NCBI RefSeq assembly: GCF_001579845.1
Contig: NZ_CP007440.1
Span: 7,524,029 to 7,588,028, forward strand
Length of the DNA: 64,000 bases
Source: Rhodoplanes sp. Z2-YC6860
GTDB lineage: Bacteria; Pseudomonadota; Alphaproteobacteria; Rhizobiales; Xanthobacteraceae
Direction of reading: 5' to 3'
The translations under genes and the position numbers were made by a program. Every line of letters begins with the position of its first letter. Position 1 is the stretch's first letter. Under the pieces are notes generated by a model that was not told the DNA's origin, ran no database searches, and worked only from the letters and a program-made list of their open reading frames with translations. Of the stretch, positions 23,465 to 32,286 are shown one piece after another.

Positions 23465-25816
23465 ATGCCGCAATCCATCGGACAGCCGCTCCGCCGCAAG
23501 GAAGACCTGCGCCTCCTCACCGGCAGCGGCCGTTTCAGCGACGACGTCAGGCTCGAAGGCCAAGCCTATGCCTTCGTGCTGCGCTCGCCGCATGCCCATG
23601 CGCGGATTCGTTCGATCGACGTGAAAGCCGCGCAAGCGATGCCGGGCGTGCTCGCAGTGCTGACCGGCGCGGATGCCGAAGCCGACGGGCTGAAGGACAT
23701 CCCGCATACGCCGATACCGATGAAGCCGCCGGCGGACATCCTCCTGATCAACCGCGACGGCACGCCGCACGGCTACGCGCCGCAACACCTCTTGCCGACC
23801 GACCGGGTGCGTTACGTCGGTCAGCAGGTCGCGATGGTGGTGGCCGAGACCGTGGCGCAGGCGAAGGACGCCGCGGAAAAGATCGCGGTCGAATACGAGC
23901 CGATCGACGTGGTCGTCGCCGGACGCGATGCCGTCGAGGCGCGAGCGCCGCGGCTTTATGACAATGTTGCGAACGTCTGCATCGACGCAGACGTCGGCGA
24001 TGTCGAGGCGACCAAAACGGCGTTTGCGAAAGCCGCGCATATCGCGCGCTTCACAACAGACGTGCAGCGCGTCACCGGCGTGCCGCTCGATGCGCGGGCC
24101 GCCGTCGGCGTCTACGATCCGGCATTGAAGAAATACACGCTGCATGCGGGCTCAGGCGGCGTGGTGCGGCAGAAGGCCGAGCTGGCCGGCGTGCTCGGCG
24201 TGCCGCCCAGCGACGTCCGCGTCGAATGCGGCGACGTCGGCGGCAATTACGGCACCCGCAACGCCTTCTATCCGGAGTTCGCACTGGTGGTATGGGCCGC
24301 GAAGCGCCTCGGCCGTCCGGTGAAATGGACCTGCGAGCGCTCGGAAGCGTTCGCCAGCGACTATCAGGGCCGCGATCAGGCGATCACTCTCGAACTTGCG
24401 CTCGACCAGAAGGGCAAGTTCCTCGCCGTTCGCGGCGAGGTGATCATGAATGTCGGCGCGCACAGCGTGATGTTCGTGCCGCTCGTCAAATGCAGCGAGC
24501 TTCTCACCTCGGTCTATCGCGTGCCGACCGCGCATATCCGCTCGCGCGCGGCGCTCACCAACACGGTGCCGACCAGCCCCTATCGCAGCGCCGGCCGGCC
24601 CGAGGCGATGTTCGCAGTCGAACGCGTCATCGACGTGGCAGCGCACCAGCTCGGCCAAGACCGCGTCACGCTGCGACGGCGCAATCTCATTCCGCCGTCG
24701 GCGCAGCCTTATCCCAATCCGCTCGGCATGACCTACGACTCCGGCGACTACGCCAAGGTCATGGACCGCACGCTCGAGCTCGCCGACTGGAGGGGCTTTT
24801 CGAAACGAAAGCGCGACAGCAAGCGCCGGGGCAAACTCCGCGGCATCGGGCTCGCCAACTACATTGAATCGACAAGCGGCGCGCCGCGCGAATACGCCAA
24901 GGTCGACGTGCTGCCCGAGGGCCGCGTCGACGTCACCGTTGGCACGCTCTCCAGCGGCCAAGGCCACGAGACGAGCTTTGCCCAATGCATCGGCGAATGG
25001 CTCGGCGTCGAGGTCGACAGCATCCGTCTCATCCAGGGCGACACCGACATCGTGCCGGTCGGCGGCGGCTCACATTCGGCGCGCTCAATGCGCATGGGCG
25101 GCGTGGTGATGGGCAAGGCCTCGCAGGCGGTGATCGCCAAGGCGACGAAGATCGCAGCCCACGTGATGGAAGCCGACTCGGCCGACATCGCGTTTCGCGA
25201 CGGCCGCTTCACGGTGACCGGCACCGACCGTTCCATCGGATTGTTCGAGGTGGCGAAGGCTGCGCGGGAGCGTAGCGACCTGCCCCAGGATATGCGCGGA
25301 CCGCTTGCCGCCGACTGCGACGATCTGATCCTGATCGCGGGCTTTCCGTTCGGCAGCGCTATCTGCGAGGTCGAGATCGACCCCGACACCGGACACACCG
25401 ATATCGTGCGCTACACCGCGATCGATGACGTCGGCCGGGCCGTCAATCCGCTCATTCTGCACGGCCAGACCCATGGCGGCATCGTCCAGGGCGTCGGTCA
25501 GGCGATGTGGGAGCATTCCCATTACGACCCAAAGAGCGGCCAGCTTCTGGCCGGCTCGATGATGGACTACGCCATGCCGCGGGCGCCGATGCTGCCCTCT
25601 TTCACCACCGAAATCAGCGAAACGCTGGCGCCCGGCAATCCGCTCGGCGTGCGGGGCGGCGGCGAAGGCGGGACCACCCCTGCGCTGGCGGTGGTGGTCA
25701 ATGCCGTGGTCGATGCGCTATCGGAATACGGCGTGACGCATCTGGAAATGCCGCTGACGGCGGAGCGGGTGTGGCGCGCGATCCGGGACGGAAGGGCAAA
25801 GACAAAGAAGCGCTGA
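23465..25816 (+). CDS. Molybdenum hydroxylase large (molybdopterin) subunit
   Basis: A 783-aa subunit beginning at ATG 23465 (MPQSIGQPLRRKEDLRLLTGSGRF). Motifs are CGDVGGNYGTRNAF (about residue 260), SPYRSAGRPEAMFAVERVIDVAA (about 375), GTLSSGQGHETSFAQ, GGGSHSARSMRMGG and GVRGGGEGGTTPA with the catalytic Glu. The first loop reads GGNYGTR instead of the usual GGGFGxK, a substitution near the cofactor that could change substrate scope. No FeS or FAD gene follows on this strand; it may share those encoded divergently. Genes for a crotonase and a luciferase-like oxidase follow. Confidence 0.92.
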   Translation: MPQSIGQPLRRKEDLRLLTGSGRFSDDVRLEGQAYAFVLRSPHAHARIRSIDVKAAQAMPGVLAVLTGADAEADGLKDIPHTPIPMKPPADILLINRDGTPHGYAPQHLLPTDRVRYVGQQVAMVVAETVAQAKDAAEKIAVEYEPIDVVVAGRDAVEARAPRLYDNVANVCIDADVGDVEATKTAFAKAAHIARFTTDVQRVTGVPLDARAAVGVYDPALKKYTLHAGSGGVVRQKAELAGVLGVPPSDVRVECGDVGGNYGTRNAFYPEFALVVWAAKRLGRPVKWTCERSEAFASDYQGRDQAITLELALDQKGKFLAVRGEVIMNVGAHSVMFVPLVKCSELLTSVYRVPTAHIRSRAALTNTVPTSPYRSAGRPEAMFAVERVIDVAAHQLGQDRVTLRRRNLIPPSAQPYPNPLGMTYDSGDYAKVMDRTLELADWRGFSKRKRDSKRRGKLRGIGLANYIESTSGAPREYAKVDVLPEGRVDVTVGTLSSGQGHETSFAQCIGEWLGVEVDSIRLIQGDTDIVPVGGGSHSARSMRMGGVVMGKASQAVIAKATKIAAHVMEADSADIAFRDGRFTVTGTDRSIGLFEVAKAARERSDLPQDMRGPLAADCDDLILIAGFPFGSAICEVEIDPDTGHTDIVRYTAIDDVGRAVNPLILHGQTHGGIVQGVGQAMWEHSHYDPKSGQLLAGSMMDYAMPRAPMLPSFTTEISETLAPGNPLGVRGGGEGGTTPALAVVVNAVVDALSEYGVTHLEMPLTAERVWRAIRDGRAKTKKR

Positions 25817-25829
25817 CCCCCTCCCCGAC

Positions 25830-25892
25830 CCTCCCCCTTTCAGGGGGAGGGAGACGGTGCCGCACGACCTTCCTCCCCCTGAAAGGGGGAGG
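25830..25892. repeat. Twin hairpin repeat (CCTCCCCCT/AGGGGGAGG)
   Basis: Two hairpins in a row, each with a perfect 9-bp stem CCTCCCCCT/AGGGGGAGG and a 3-base loop: TTC at 25839-25841 and GAA at 25881-25883. The loops are reverse complements, so the whole is a paired inverted element. It lies 14 bp after a stop codon and may end transcription or protect the 3' end of the mRNA. Confidence 0.7.
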
Positions 25893-25942
25893 AATGAGGT
25901 GGGGGTCAGATCAGTGACGTTGAAAGTTGGAGGAGAAGAAAA

Positions 25943-26680
25943 ATGGCTGACGATATTCTGGTGAAGCAGGACGGACCGATCCTCCGCATCACGCTCAACG
26001 CCCCGGATCGCGGCAACGCGGTGACCGACGACATGGTCATCCGGCTGACCAAGATGATCAACGAGGCCGGCAAGACCGCCGACATCGTGGTGCTGCGCGG
26101 CGCCGGCAAGGACTTCTGCGTCGGCCGCGCCGGCATGGGCGCGCGGCCGAGTCCGGAGCCCACCGCGTATACGCGGCGCAATTTCTCCGACGTGGTGTTC
26201 GACGCTTACGGCGCGATGCGCAACTGCCCGATCCCGATCATCGCCGTGGTGCAGGGCGGCGCGCATGGCTTCGGCTGCGCCATCGCCGCAGCCTGCGACA
26301 TCACCATCGCGAGCGACAAGGCGAGCTTCTCGGTGCCCGAGATGGCGCACCAGATCATGCCGACCATGGTGATGTCGTCCTTCGTCGACCGCGTGCCGCG
26401 GAAGGCCATGGCCTATCTGGTCTACTCGATGTTCGAAGTGACGCCCGAGCGTGCCCTGTCTTACGGCATCGTCAGCGACGTGGTGCCGGCGGCCCAGCTC
26501 GACAGCCATGTCGACAAGCTCACTGCGGCGATGCTGAAGGCACCGCGCATCTCGCTCACCAGCGCCAAGGAATACGTCCGCACCGGTCCGGATATGTCGA
26601 CCGCGGGCGCCGTGGAATATGCACGCAACTTGCATGCCGTGATCAACGCCGCCGAAGAGATCAGAAAGCCGCGCGGCTAG
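25943..26680 (+). CDS. Enoyl-CoA hydratase/isomerase (crotonase) family protein
   Basis: A 245-aa crotonase. It has LRITLNAPDRGNAVTDDMVIRL near the N-terminus, the first oxyanion-hole segment RGAGKDFCVGRAGM (residues about 52-65), the second AVVQGGAHGFGCAIAAACDITIAS (about 94-117) and a SVPEMAHQIMP segment that holds the second acidic catalytic residue. AGGAGGAAGAAAA-like sequence precedes the ATG. It would hydrate or isomerise an enoyl-CoA, fitting a ring-cleavage or side-chain pathway. It follows the molybdopterin subunit across the twin hairpin element. Confidence 0.92.
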   Translation: MADDILVKQDGPILRITLNAPDRGNAVTDDMVIRLTKMINEAGKTADIVVLRGAGKDFCVGRAGMGARPSPEPTAYTRRNFSDVVFDAYGAMRNCPIPIIAVVQGGAHGFGCAIAAACDITIASDKASFSVPEMAHQIMPTMVMSSFVDRVPRKAMAYLVYSMFEVTPERALSYGIVSDVVPAAQLDSHVDKLTAAMLKAPRISLTSAKEYVRTGPDMSTAGAVEYARNLHAVINAAEEIRKPRG

Positions 26681-26692
26681 CCCACCGCGGTC

Positions 26693-26773
26693 ATGGCCGG
26701 GCTTGTCCCGGCCATCTCGCTTAGGAAGGCACTGTGCCCACCTGAGCGAGATGCGCGGGTCAAGCCCGCGCAT
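26693..26773. repeat. Paired-hairpin intergenic repeat (ATGGCCGGG type)
   Basis: Left hairpin ATGGCCGGG-CTTGT-CCCGGCCAT (26693-26715) and right hairpin ATGCGCGGG-TCAAG-CCCGCGCAT (26751-26773). Between them, CATCTCGCT and AGCGAGATG form a further inverted pair. It is a third family of the bipartite design seen at 13.5, 17.7, 19.4 and 28.1 kb. Confidence 0.75.
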
Positions 26774-26816
26774 GACAGCGGAGTAAATGGCGCCGATAGA
26801 AAACTAGGAACCGACA

Positions 26817-28022
26817 ATGAAAGTGTTCATCTTCGACCTGCTCGCCTACGGCAAGCACTTCGACCAATACAAGCAGACCAAGTATCTGCCGTATCCGCTC
26901 GGCAGCGATCACTATGATCGCGAGGTCGCGGCGCAGACCTATGAGCAGCACCTGCAATGCTGGGAGGAGATGGACAAGCTCGGCTTCGACGGCGTCGGGC
27001 TGAACGAACATCACACCACGCCGCACGGACTGATGAACTCGCCCAATATGATGGCGGCGGTGGCGGCGCAGCGCACCAAGAAACTGAAGTTCCTGATGCT
27101 CGGCAACCTCGTGCCGCTGCACAATCCGCTGCGCATCGCCGAGGAGCTGGCGATGGCCGACACCATGTCGCGCGGGCGCATCCTGTCGGGCTTCGCCCGC
27201 GGCGTGCCACGCGAGTACAACGTCTACGGCGTGCCGATGAGCGAGTCGCGGGCGCGCTTCGAGGAGGCGGTCGACATCATCCTCAAGGCCTGGACCGAGT
27301 CGAAGTTCTCCTACGAGGGCAAATACTGGTCCTACAAGGACATCTCGATCTGGCCGCGGCCCTACACCCAACCTCATCCGCCCGTGTGGGTGCCGTTCAC
27401 CGGCTCCGCGGAAACCATCGAATGGGCCGGCAAGCACAACTTCAGCGCTGTCATCCCCGATCACCATCGCGGGCTGACGCAGGACATCGTCGGCTATTTC
27501 GCAAAGCAGCTTCACGCCAACGGCCACAAGATCACGCCGGAGCACATGTGCTTCTTCACCGACGCCTATGTGGCGAAGGATCGCGAGACCGCGATCAAGG
27601 AGTACAGCCCGTTCTATCTCTATTTCGTGCAGACGCTGTGGCACCACGGCTCGCTGGAAAAGGCGTCGCAACCCCAGGGCACGGGTTACCGGTCGTCATC
27701 GTCGACGGACTACATCAAGCCCGAGAACCGGGTCGGCGTCGGCGTCGACCGCGAGGGCATGCAGAAGACCACGCTGGCCGACATCGAGCACAAGATCTCG
27801 TCCGGCGAGCTGTCATGGGGCTCGCCCAAGGAGGTCGCCGACAACCTGATCGAAGGCGCCGAGCGCATGGGTGCCAACAACCTGCTCATCAACATGAACG
27901 TCGGCGCCATGGCGCATGACGTGTTCCTGGAGCAGATCCGCCGCTTCGGCCGGGACGTCCTGCCGCGGCTGCAAGCCCACCAGGTCAAGCGCGTGCCGGC
28001 CGCGGAGACGGTGCCGGCTTAG
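26817..28022 (+). CDS. Luciferase-like (LLM class) flavin-dependent monooxygenase
   Basis: A 401-aa LLM-class flavin oxidoreductase with a TIM-barrel layout: MKVFIFDLLAYGKHF at the start, FDGVGLNEHHTTPHGLMNSPNMMAA (about residues 60-85), LGNLVPLHNPLRIAEELAMAD (about 98-118) and RILSGFARGVPREYNVYGV. These are the FMN-phosphate and substrate-side segments of the bacterial luciferase/alkanesulfonate monooxygenase family. It would use FMNH2 and O2, supplied by a separate reductase not seen here. The ATG follows AGGAACCGACA. Probably part of the catabolic run that begins with the molybdopterin subunit. Confidence 0.9.
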   Translation: MKVFIFDLLAYGKHFDQYKQTKYLPYPLGSDHYDREVAAQTYEQHLQCWEEMDKLGFDGVGLNEHHTTPHGLMNSPNMMAAVAAQRTKKLKFLMLGNLVPLHNPLRIAEELAMADTMSRGRILSGFARGVPREYNVYGVPMSESRARFEEAVDIILKAWTESKFSYEGKYWSYKDISIWPRPYTQPHPPVWVPFTGSAETIEWAGKHNFSAVIPDHHRGLTQDIVGYFAKQLHANGHKITPEHMCFFTDAYVAKDRETAIKEYSPFYLYFVQTLWHHGSLEKASQPQGTGYRSSSSTDYIKPENRVGVGVDREGMQKTTLADIEHKISSGELSWGSPKEVADNLIEGAERMGANNLLINMNVGAMAHDVFLEQIRRFGRDVLPRLQAHQVKRVPAAETVPA

Positions 28023-28050
28023 TACTTCACCCTTTGCCAAGCAGCAGGCG

Positions 28051-28493
28051 CTCGTGTCCCGGGCGCAGCGCAGCGCGTAGCGGTGCGCTGCAGACCCGGG
28101 ACCCCGGTTGGCTTCCAGGCACTCACACGATCTGGTCGGTCAAGTCATTCCACTCGGGGTTTTGCGCTTCGATCAGCTGGAATTTCCACTCGCGCCGCCA
28201 CCGTTTCAGCGTGTTCTCGCGAGCGCGCGCCTCCAAAATCGAAGCATACGGCTCCACATAAACAAGGCGAGTAACCTTGTACTGGCGCGTAAATCCCGGA
28301 ACTGCGCCCGATTTGTGCTGGCTCATTCGCTGGCTCAAATCGTTCGTCACGCCGACATACATCGTGCCCCGATATCGGTTTGCGAGGATGTAGACGAAGA
28401 ATTCGGACATGGTGCTTGATTAGAGCAACCGGGGTCCCGGGTCTGCAATGCATCACTTCGCTGCGCTCCGTGCTGCACTGCGCCCGGGACACG
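28051..28493. repeat. Class B paired-hairpin element enclosing a GIY-YIG nuclease gene
   Basis: The left half (28051-28110) begins CTCGTGTCCCGGGCGCAG and ends GACCCCGGTTG. The right half (28426-28493) begins CAACCGGGGTCCCGGG and ends GCCCGGGACACG. Both borders match the short-form element at 17694-17846. The roughly 315 bp between the halves is filled almost entirely by one ORF, whose stop is 13 bp from the left half and whose start is 15 bp from the right half. Confidence 0.8.
28123..28410 (-). CDS. GIY-YIG endonuclease-domain protein
   Basis: A 95-aa single-domain GIY-YIG nuclease. The GIY-YIG pair reads FFVYILANRYRGTMYVGVTND (Y-x-L start, YVGVT second strand). The catalytic Arg is in LSQRMSQHKSG, and the metal-binding Glu is in LEARARENTLKRWRREWKFQLI. 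A Lys/Arg/Trp-rich C-terminus suits DNA binding. Length and layout match the stand-alone UhbD/UPF0213-like group. No convincing ribosome-binding site precedes the ATG. It lies wholly inside an inverted pair of class B repeats, which suggests that the gene and the repeat travel or act together. Confidence 0.88.
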   Translation of the reverse strand: MSEFFVYILANRYRGTMYVGVTNDLSQRMSQHKSGAVPGFTRQYKVTRLVYVEPYASILEARARENTLKRWRREWKFQLIEAQNPEWNDLTDQIV

Positions 28494-28586
28494 TGCCAAA
28501 CGGCTTGAATCTGGCTGGCTAACCGTCGCACATTACGCGCCGAGGAAAGCCACCCCGTCATAATCACAAACCAAGAGTCCGGTCCC

Positions 28587-30332
28587 ATGTCCCAGCCTGC
28601 CGCCAAGATCAGCAATGCCCCGGAGCACTCGACCGCCTACTACTTCATCGAGGGCCTGAACGAGCTCGGCATCGAGCATCTCTTTTGCAACTTCGGCACC
28701 GACCACGCGCCGACCATCGAGGCGATGGCGGAGCGGCAGAAGAACGGCGAGAAAGTTCCCAATGTCATGCTGTGTCCGCACGAGAACACCGCGGCACACA
28801 TGGCGATGGGCTATGCGACGGTCACCGGACGCGGCCAGGCCGTGCTGGTGCATGTCGACGTCGGCACCGCCAACACCGCGAACGGCATGCACAACCTGTT
28901 CAGGAGCCGCCTGCCGGCGCTGCTGATGTCCGGCAAGGCGCCCTACACATCGAGCAACGAGCTGGTCGGCTCGCGCGACACCTACGTGCACTTCGTGCAG
29001 GAGCCGATCGATCAAGGCGCGCTGGTGCGGCCCTATATGAAGTGGGAATGGACGCTGCCGTCGGGCGTGGTGGTGAAGGAGGCGCTGCGCCGCGCCCACA
29101 CCATCATGGAAACCAAGCCCGCGGGCCCGGTCTACTTCATGGCGCAGCGCGAGACGCTCACCGAGAAATGGGCGACCGACCAGATTCGCAGCTATTCGGC
29201 TTCGAACTACGCGCAGTCGCAGTCCGGCGGCGCCGACCCGGCGGCGGTCGCGCAGATTGCCGACAAGCTGCTCGCCGCCGAGCATCCGATTCTCATTTGC
29301 GGTTATGCGGGCCAGTCGAAGGACGCCTCGAAGATGATCGAGGAGCTTTCCACGCTCGCCGGCATCGCGGTGTTCGAAGGCAACCAGACCTTCAACATCT
29401 CGCATGAGTTCCCCTGCTTCCTCGGCTATTCGCCGAACAAGCATCTGCCGAAGGCCGATGTCGGCATCCTGGTTGATGTCGACGTGCCCTGGTTTCCCGC
29501 CGACGTGCAGCACGGCGACAAGTCGTTCTGGGCGCACATCGACGTCGACACCCTGAAGGCCGCGTCGCCGATGTGGACGTTCCCGGGCAACCTGCGCCTG
29601 CAAGGCGATTCCGGCCGCATCCTCGCCCAGCTCGTCGAAGAGGTGAAGAAGCGGGCGACGCCGAAGTTCAAGGAGGCCGCCGCGAAGCGCGTCGAGGCGC
29701 TGAGCGCCGAACGCAAGGCGTGGCGCGAGACTGCCAAGAAGCTCGCTTCCGAGAAGGGCAAGCCCGACGAGATCAACCCGCATTACCTGTTCTCGGAGCT
29801 CAACAAGCTCCTGAAGCCTGACGACATGGTGTTCAACGAAGGCGTGCGTAACGCCGGCGCTGCGTTGCTGCAGCTCGAGCGGCCGCTGCCGAACACCTGC
29901 GTGCGCTCGGGCGGCGGCGGCCTCGGCTGGTCCGGCGGCATGGCGCTCGGCGCCAAGCTCGCGGCTCCCGACAAGATGATGGTCCAGGTGGTCGGCGACG
30001 GCGGCTTCTATTTCGGCGGCCCGAGCTCGGTGTTCTCGGTGGCGAAGCAGTACAACCTGCCGATCCTCGTGTTGCTGCTCGACAACACCGGCTGGTCGGC
30101 GGTGAAAGAGTCGACGCTGCGCGTGTTCCCGCAGGGCACCGCGAAGGCGACCGAAAAATTCCAGGCCGGTCTGATGCCCGACGCCGAGTTCACCAAGATC
30201 GGCGAGGCGTTCGGCGCCCATGGCGAGAAGGTGGTCAATCCGGAAGATCTGCCGGCCGCGCTGAAGCGCTGCGTCGATGCCGTGCGCGGCGGCCAGACTG
30301 CGATCCTGCACGCACGCGTGACCAAGCTCTAG
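28587..30332 (+). CDS. Thiamine diphosphate-dependent enzyme (acetolactate synthase-like)
   Basis: A 581-aa ThDP enzyme with the three-domain layout of the acetohydroxyacid synthase/decarboxylase superfamily. The pyrimidine domain holds the catalytic Glu in CPHENTAAHMAMGYATVTGR (about residues 62-80). The middle domain has HPILICGYAGQS. The C-terminal domain carries the ThDP-Mg motif from VVGDGGFYFGG to LLLDNTGW, the GDG-x25-N pattern (about residues 470-505). It would cleave or form a C-C bond next to a carbonyl; candidates are a 2-oxoacid decarboxylase or carboligase. Its place after the oxygenases suggests late steps of the same catabolism. Substrate unknown. Confidence 0.9.
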   Translation: MSQPAAKISNAPEHSTAYYFIEGLNELGIEHLFCNFGTDHAPTIEAMAERQKNGEKVPNVMLCPHENTAAHMAMGYATVTGRGQAVLVHVDVGTANTANGMHNLFRSRLPALLMSGKAPYTSSNELVGSRDTYVHFVQEPIDQGALVRPYMKWEWTLPSGVVVKEALRRAHTIMETKPAGPVYFMAQRETLTEKWATDQIRSYSASNYAQSQSGGADPAAVAQIADKLLAAEHPILICGYAGQSKDASKMIEELSTLAGIAVFEGNQTFNISHEFPCFLGYSPNKHLPKADVGILVDVDVPWFPADVQHGDKSFWAHIDVDTLKAASPMWTFPGNLRLQGDSGRILAQLVEEVKKRATPKFKEAAAKRVEALSAERKAWRETAKKLASEKGKPDEINPHYLFSELNKLLKPDDMVFNEGVRNAGAALLQLERPLPNTCVRSGGGGLGWSGGMALGAKLAAPDKMMVQVVGDGGFYFGGPSSVFSVAKQYNLPILVLLLDNTGWSAVKESTLRVFPQGTAKATEKFQAGLMPDAEFTKIGEAFGAHGEKVVNPEDLPAALKRCVDAVRGGQTAILHARVTKL

Positions 30333-30351
30333 ATCGCAGGCAACGCAAATC

Positions 30352-30388
30352 CCGGCCGCGCATGGAACGATGCGCGGCCGGATGTTTT
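30352..30388 (+). terminator. Strong hairpin with short T-run after the ThDP enzyme gene
   Basis: A perfect 12-bp stem (CCGGCCGCGCAT / ATGCGCGGCCGG) around a six-base loop, followed by ATGTTTTCC. It sits 20 bp after the stop codon and 18 bp before the next gene start. The T-run is only four bases, so it may attenuate rather than fully end transcription into the receptor gene. Confidence 0.5.
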
Positions 30389-30405
30389 CCAGCAGAGGGA
30401 TCATC

Positions 30406-31104
30406 ATGGCCGGCAATCTCAACGTGATGGCGTCGGTCGCTTTCAAAGGCCTGCTGGAGCGCTTCGAGCCCGAGTTCCGGCAGTCGACCGGATTTGTCTT
30501 CGCGCCGGTCTATGCGCCGGCCGGCACGGTGGTGAAACGCATCCGCACTGGCGCCACCGCCGACGTGGTGGTCGTCACGCCGGAGACGATGAAGCTCCTG
30601 ATCGATGAAGGCCTCGCGATGGCCGGCTCCGAGCGCAACATCGCGACATCCGTCGTGGGCGTCGCGGTGCGCACCGGCGCGCCGAGACCCAAGATCGCGA
30701 CTCCCGATGACGTCCGCACCGCCCTGATCGCGGCCAAGTCCGTCGCCTACACCGATCCGTCGACCGGGGCCGCAAGCGGCGTGCATTTCGTGCAACTGCT
30801 CGAGCGCTTCGGCATCGCCGACGCCGTCAAAGCCAAGGCGAAGCTCGGCGACGGCGGCCCGGTCGCCGAATTCGTGGCGCGCGGCGAAGCCGAGATCGCG
30901 ATCCAGCAGTTGTGCGAACACATGCTGGTGCCGGGCGTCGATGTGGTCGGTCCCCTGCCGGACGAGCTCAACAAGACCACGGTGTTCACGGCGGGCGTGA
31001 CCCGATCGGCAGCAGCGCCCGACGAAGGTGCGGCACTGATCAAGCTGTTGCTCGCTCCGCACGTCCGCGCCGCAATGCCGTCGCACGGGCTCACACCGGT
31101 CTGA
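30406..31104 (+). CDS. ModA-like type II periplasmic-binding domain protein without a signal peptide
   Basis: A 232-aa protein starting at ATG 30406 after GAGGGA. The sequence goes straight into the fold (LNVMASVAFKGLLERFEPEF) with ADVVVVTPETMKLLIDEG, SVAYTDPSTGAASGVHFVQLLERFGI and GEAEIAIQQLCEHMLVPGVDVVGPLP, the order found in ModA-like molybdate/sulfate receptors. No hydrophobic export signal precedes it; even the longest in-frame extension (30370) adds only a polar segment. It may act in the cytoplasm as a ligand sensor. The homologue at 56600-57400 does have a signal peptide. Confidence 0.85.
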   Translation: MAGNLNVMASVAFKGLLERFEPEFRQSTGFVFAPVYAPAGTVVKRIRTGATADVVVVTPETMKLLIDEGLAMAGSERNIATSVVGVAVRTGAPRPKIATPDDVRTALIAAKSVAYTDPSTGAASGVHFVQLLERFGIADAVKAKAKLGDGGPVAEFVARGEAEIAIQQLCEHMLVPGVDVVGPLPDELNKTTVFTAGVTRSAAAPDEGAALIKLLLAPHVRAAMPSHGLTPV

Positions 31105-31215
31105 CGCCCTTTCATAGCGACTGAGACTTTCTGCGCCTTGGCATCGCGCGGTGGCAGTGCCAAGCTTTCCATCAACGCGCCGATACCAGAACGGGCGCGA
31201 TGGATGGAGACGCAC

Positions 31216-32184
31216 ATGCAACGCGTCGTGCAATGGCTCTATGGCTTGGCGCTGGCCGCCACGCTCGTCTCAACGCCGGCTGCCGCCGAGCACTATCCCG
31301 AGCGAAGCGTCGAGATCGTCGTCTCCTATGGTGCCGGCGGCTCGACCGATTTCGTCGCCCGCGCCGTGGCGCAGAAGCTGAGCGAGGCGCTGGGCCAGTC
31401 CTTCGTCATCATCAACCGGCCGGGTGCGAGCGGCACCATCGGCATCATGAACGCAATGCGCGCCAAGCCGGACGGCTACACGCTCTACGTCGGGTACACT
31501 TCGGAAACCGTGGTGTTGCCGCAGATCTCCAAGACCGCGGCGTATTCGGCGATCGACGACTTCGAGCCGATCGCCGTCACCGGCCTCGTGCCGGTGGTGC
31601 TGATGGTGTCGAAGAACATCCAGGCCAACACGCTGCAGGAGCTCATCGCCGAGGTCCGCGCCAACCCCGGCAAGTACACCTACGGCGGCAGCGTCGGCAG
31701 CCCACCGCACATCATGGGGGCGTGGATGAACAAGATCCGCGGCCTCAACGTCACGCATGTGCCCTATCGCGGCGGCGCCCAGGGCGTGAACGACGTGATC
31801 GGCGGTCATCTCGATATGTTCTACGGCGGCGTCGCGGTCGGGAAAGCCGCCATCGCCTCCGGCTACGTCAAGCCGCTGGCGGTGACCGGCGACAAGCGCT
31901 CGGCGGCATTGCCGGACGTGCCGACCTTCAAGGAGGCCGGCGTACCGGAGTTCGATCTTGCGAGCTGGACCGTGATGCTTGCACCCAAAGGCACGCCCGC
32001 CGAGATCGTGGCGCTGCTTCGCACCGAAGTCTTGAAGGCGCTGGCCGATTCGAAGGTCCGCGAGGCGCTGGCCGCCCAGGGCGTCGAACCGAGCGAGAAC
32101 CAGGACGTGAAGGCCTTCCTCACCCACGAGCGCGACGTCTTCGGCCGCGCGGTGCACGAACTCGGCATTACCATGGGACAGTAA
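31216..32184 (+). CDS. Bug/TctC-family tripartite tricarboxylate receptor
   Basis: A 322-aa exported receptor. ATG 31216 lies behind GGAGACGCAC and opens a signal peptide ending in STPAAA. Family blocks are YPERSVEIVVSYGAGGSTDFVARAVAQ, GQSFVIINRPGASGTIG, KPDGYTLYVG, VTHVPYRGGAQGVNDVIGGHLDM and APKGTPAEIVALL. An in-frame ATG at 31204 is a possible alternative start. It follows the ThDP enzyme and ModA-like genes on the same strand and may feed the catabolic pathway encoded there. Confidence 0.92.
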   Translation: MQRVVQWLYGLALAATLVSTPAAAEHYPERSVEIVVSYGAGGSTDFVARAVAQKLSEALGQSFVIINRPGASGTIGIMNAMRAKPDGYTLYVGYTSETVVLPQISKTAAYSAIDDFEPIAVTGLVPVVLMVSKNIQANTLQELIAEVRANPGKYTYGGSVGSPPHIMGAWMNKIRGLNVTHVPYRGGAQGVNDVIGGHLDMFYGGVAVGKAAIASGYVKPLAVTGDKRSAALPDVPTFKEAGVPEFDLASWTVMLAPKGTPAEIVALLRTEVLKALADSKVREALAAQGVEPSENQDVKAFLTHERDVFGRAVHELGITMGQ

Positions 32185-32286
32185 GCCGCGTTGTGGTGCA
32201 GCGGCACCATTACGATTTGGCATCGCCACATTGTTATCGCATTATCCGCGGCCAAGCTTAGCCCTCGCCGCGGAGCATGCTGACCC

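Noticed and set aside
28533-30446. 637-aa minus-strand ORF across the ThDP enzyme gene
   Set aside because: Antisense of a clear ThDP enzyme with intact catalytic motifs. Long antisense ORFs are common in GC-rich DNA.
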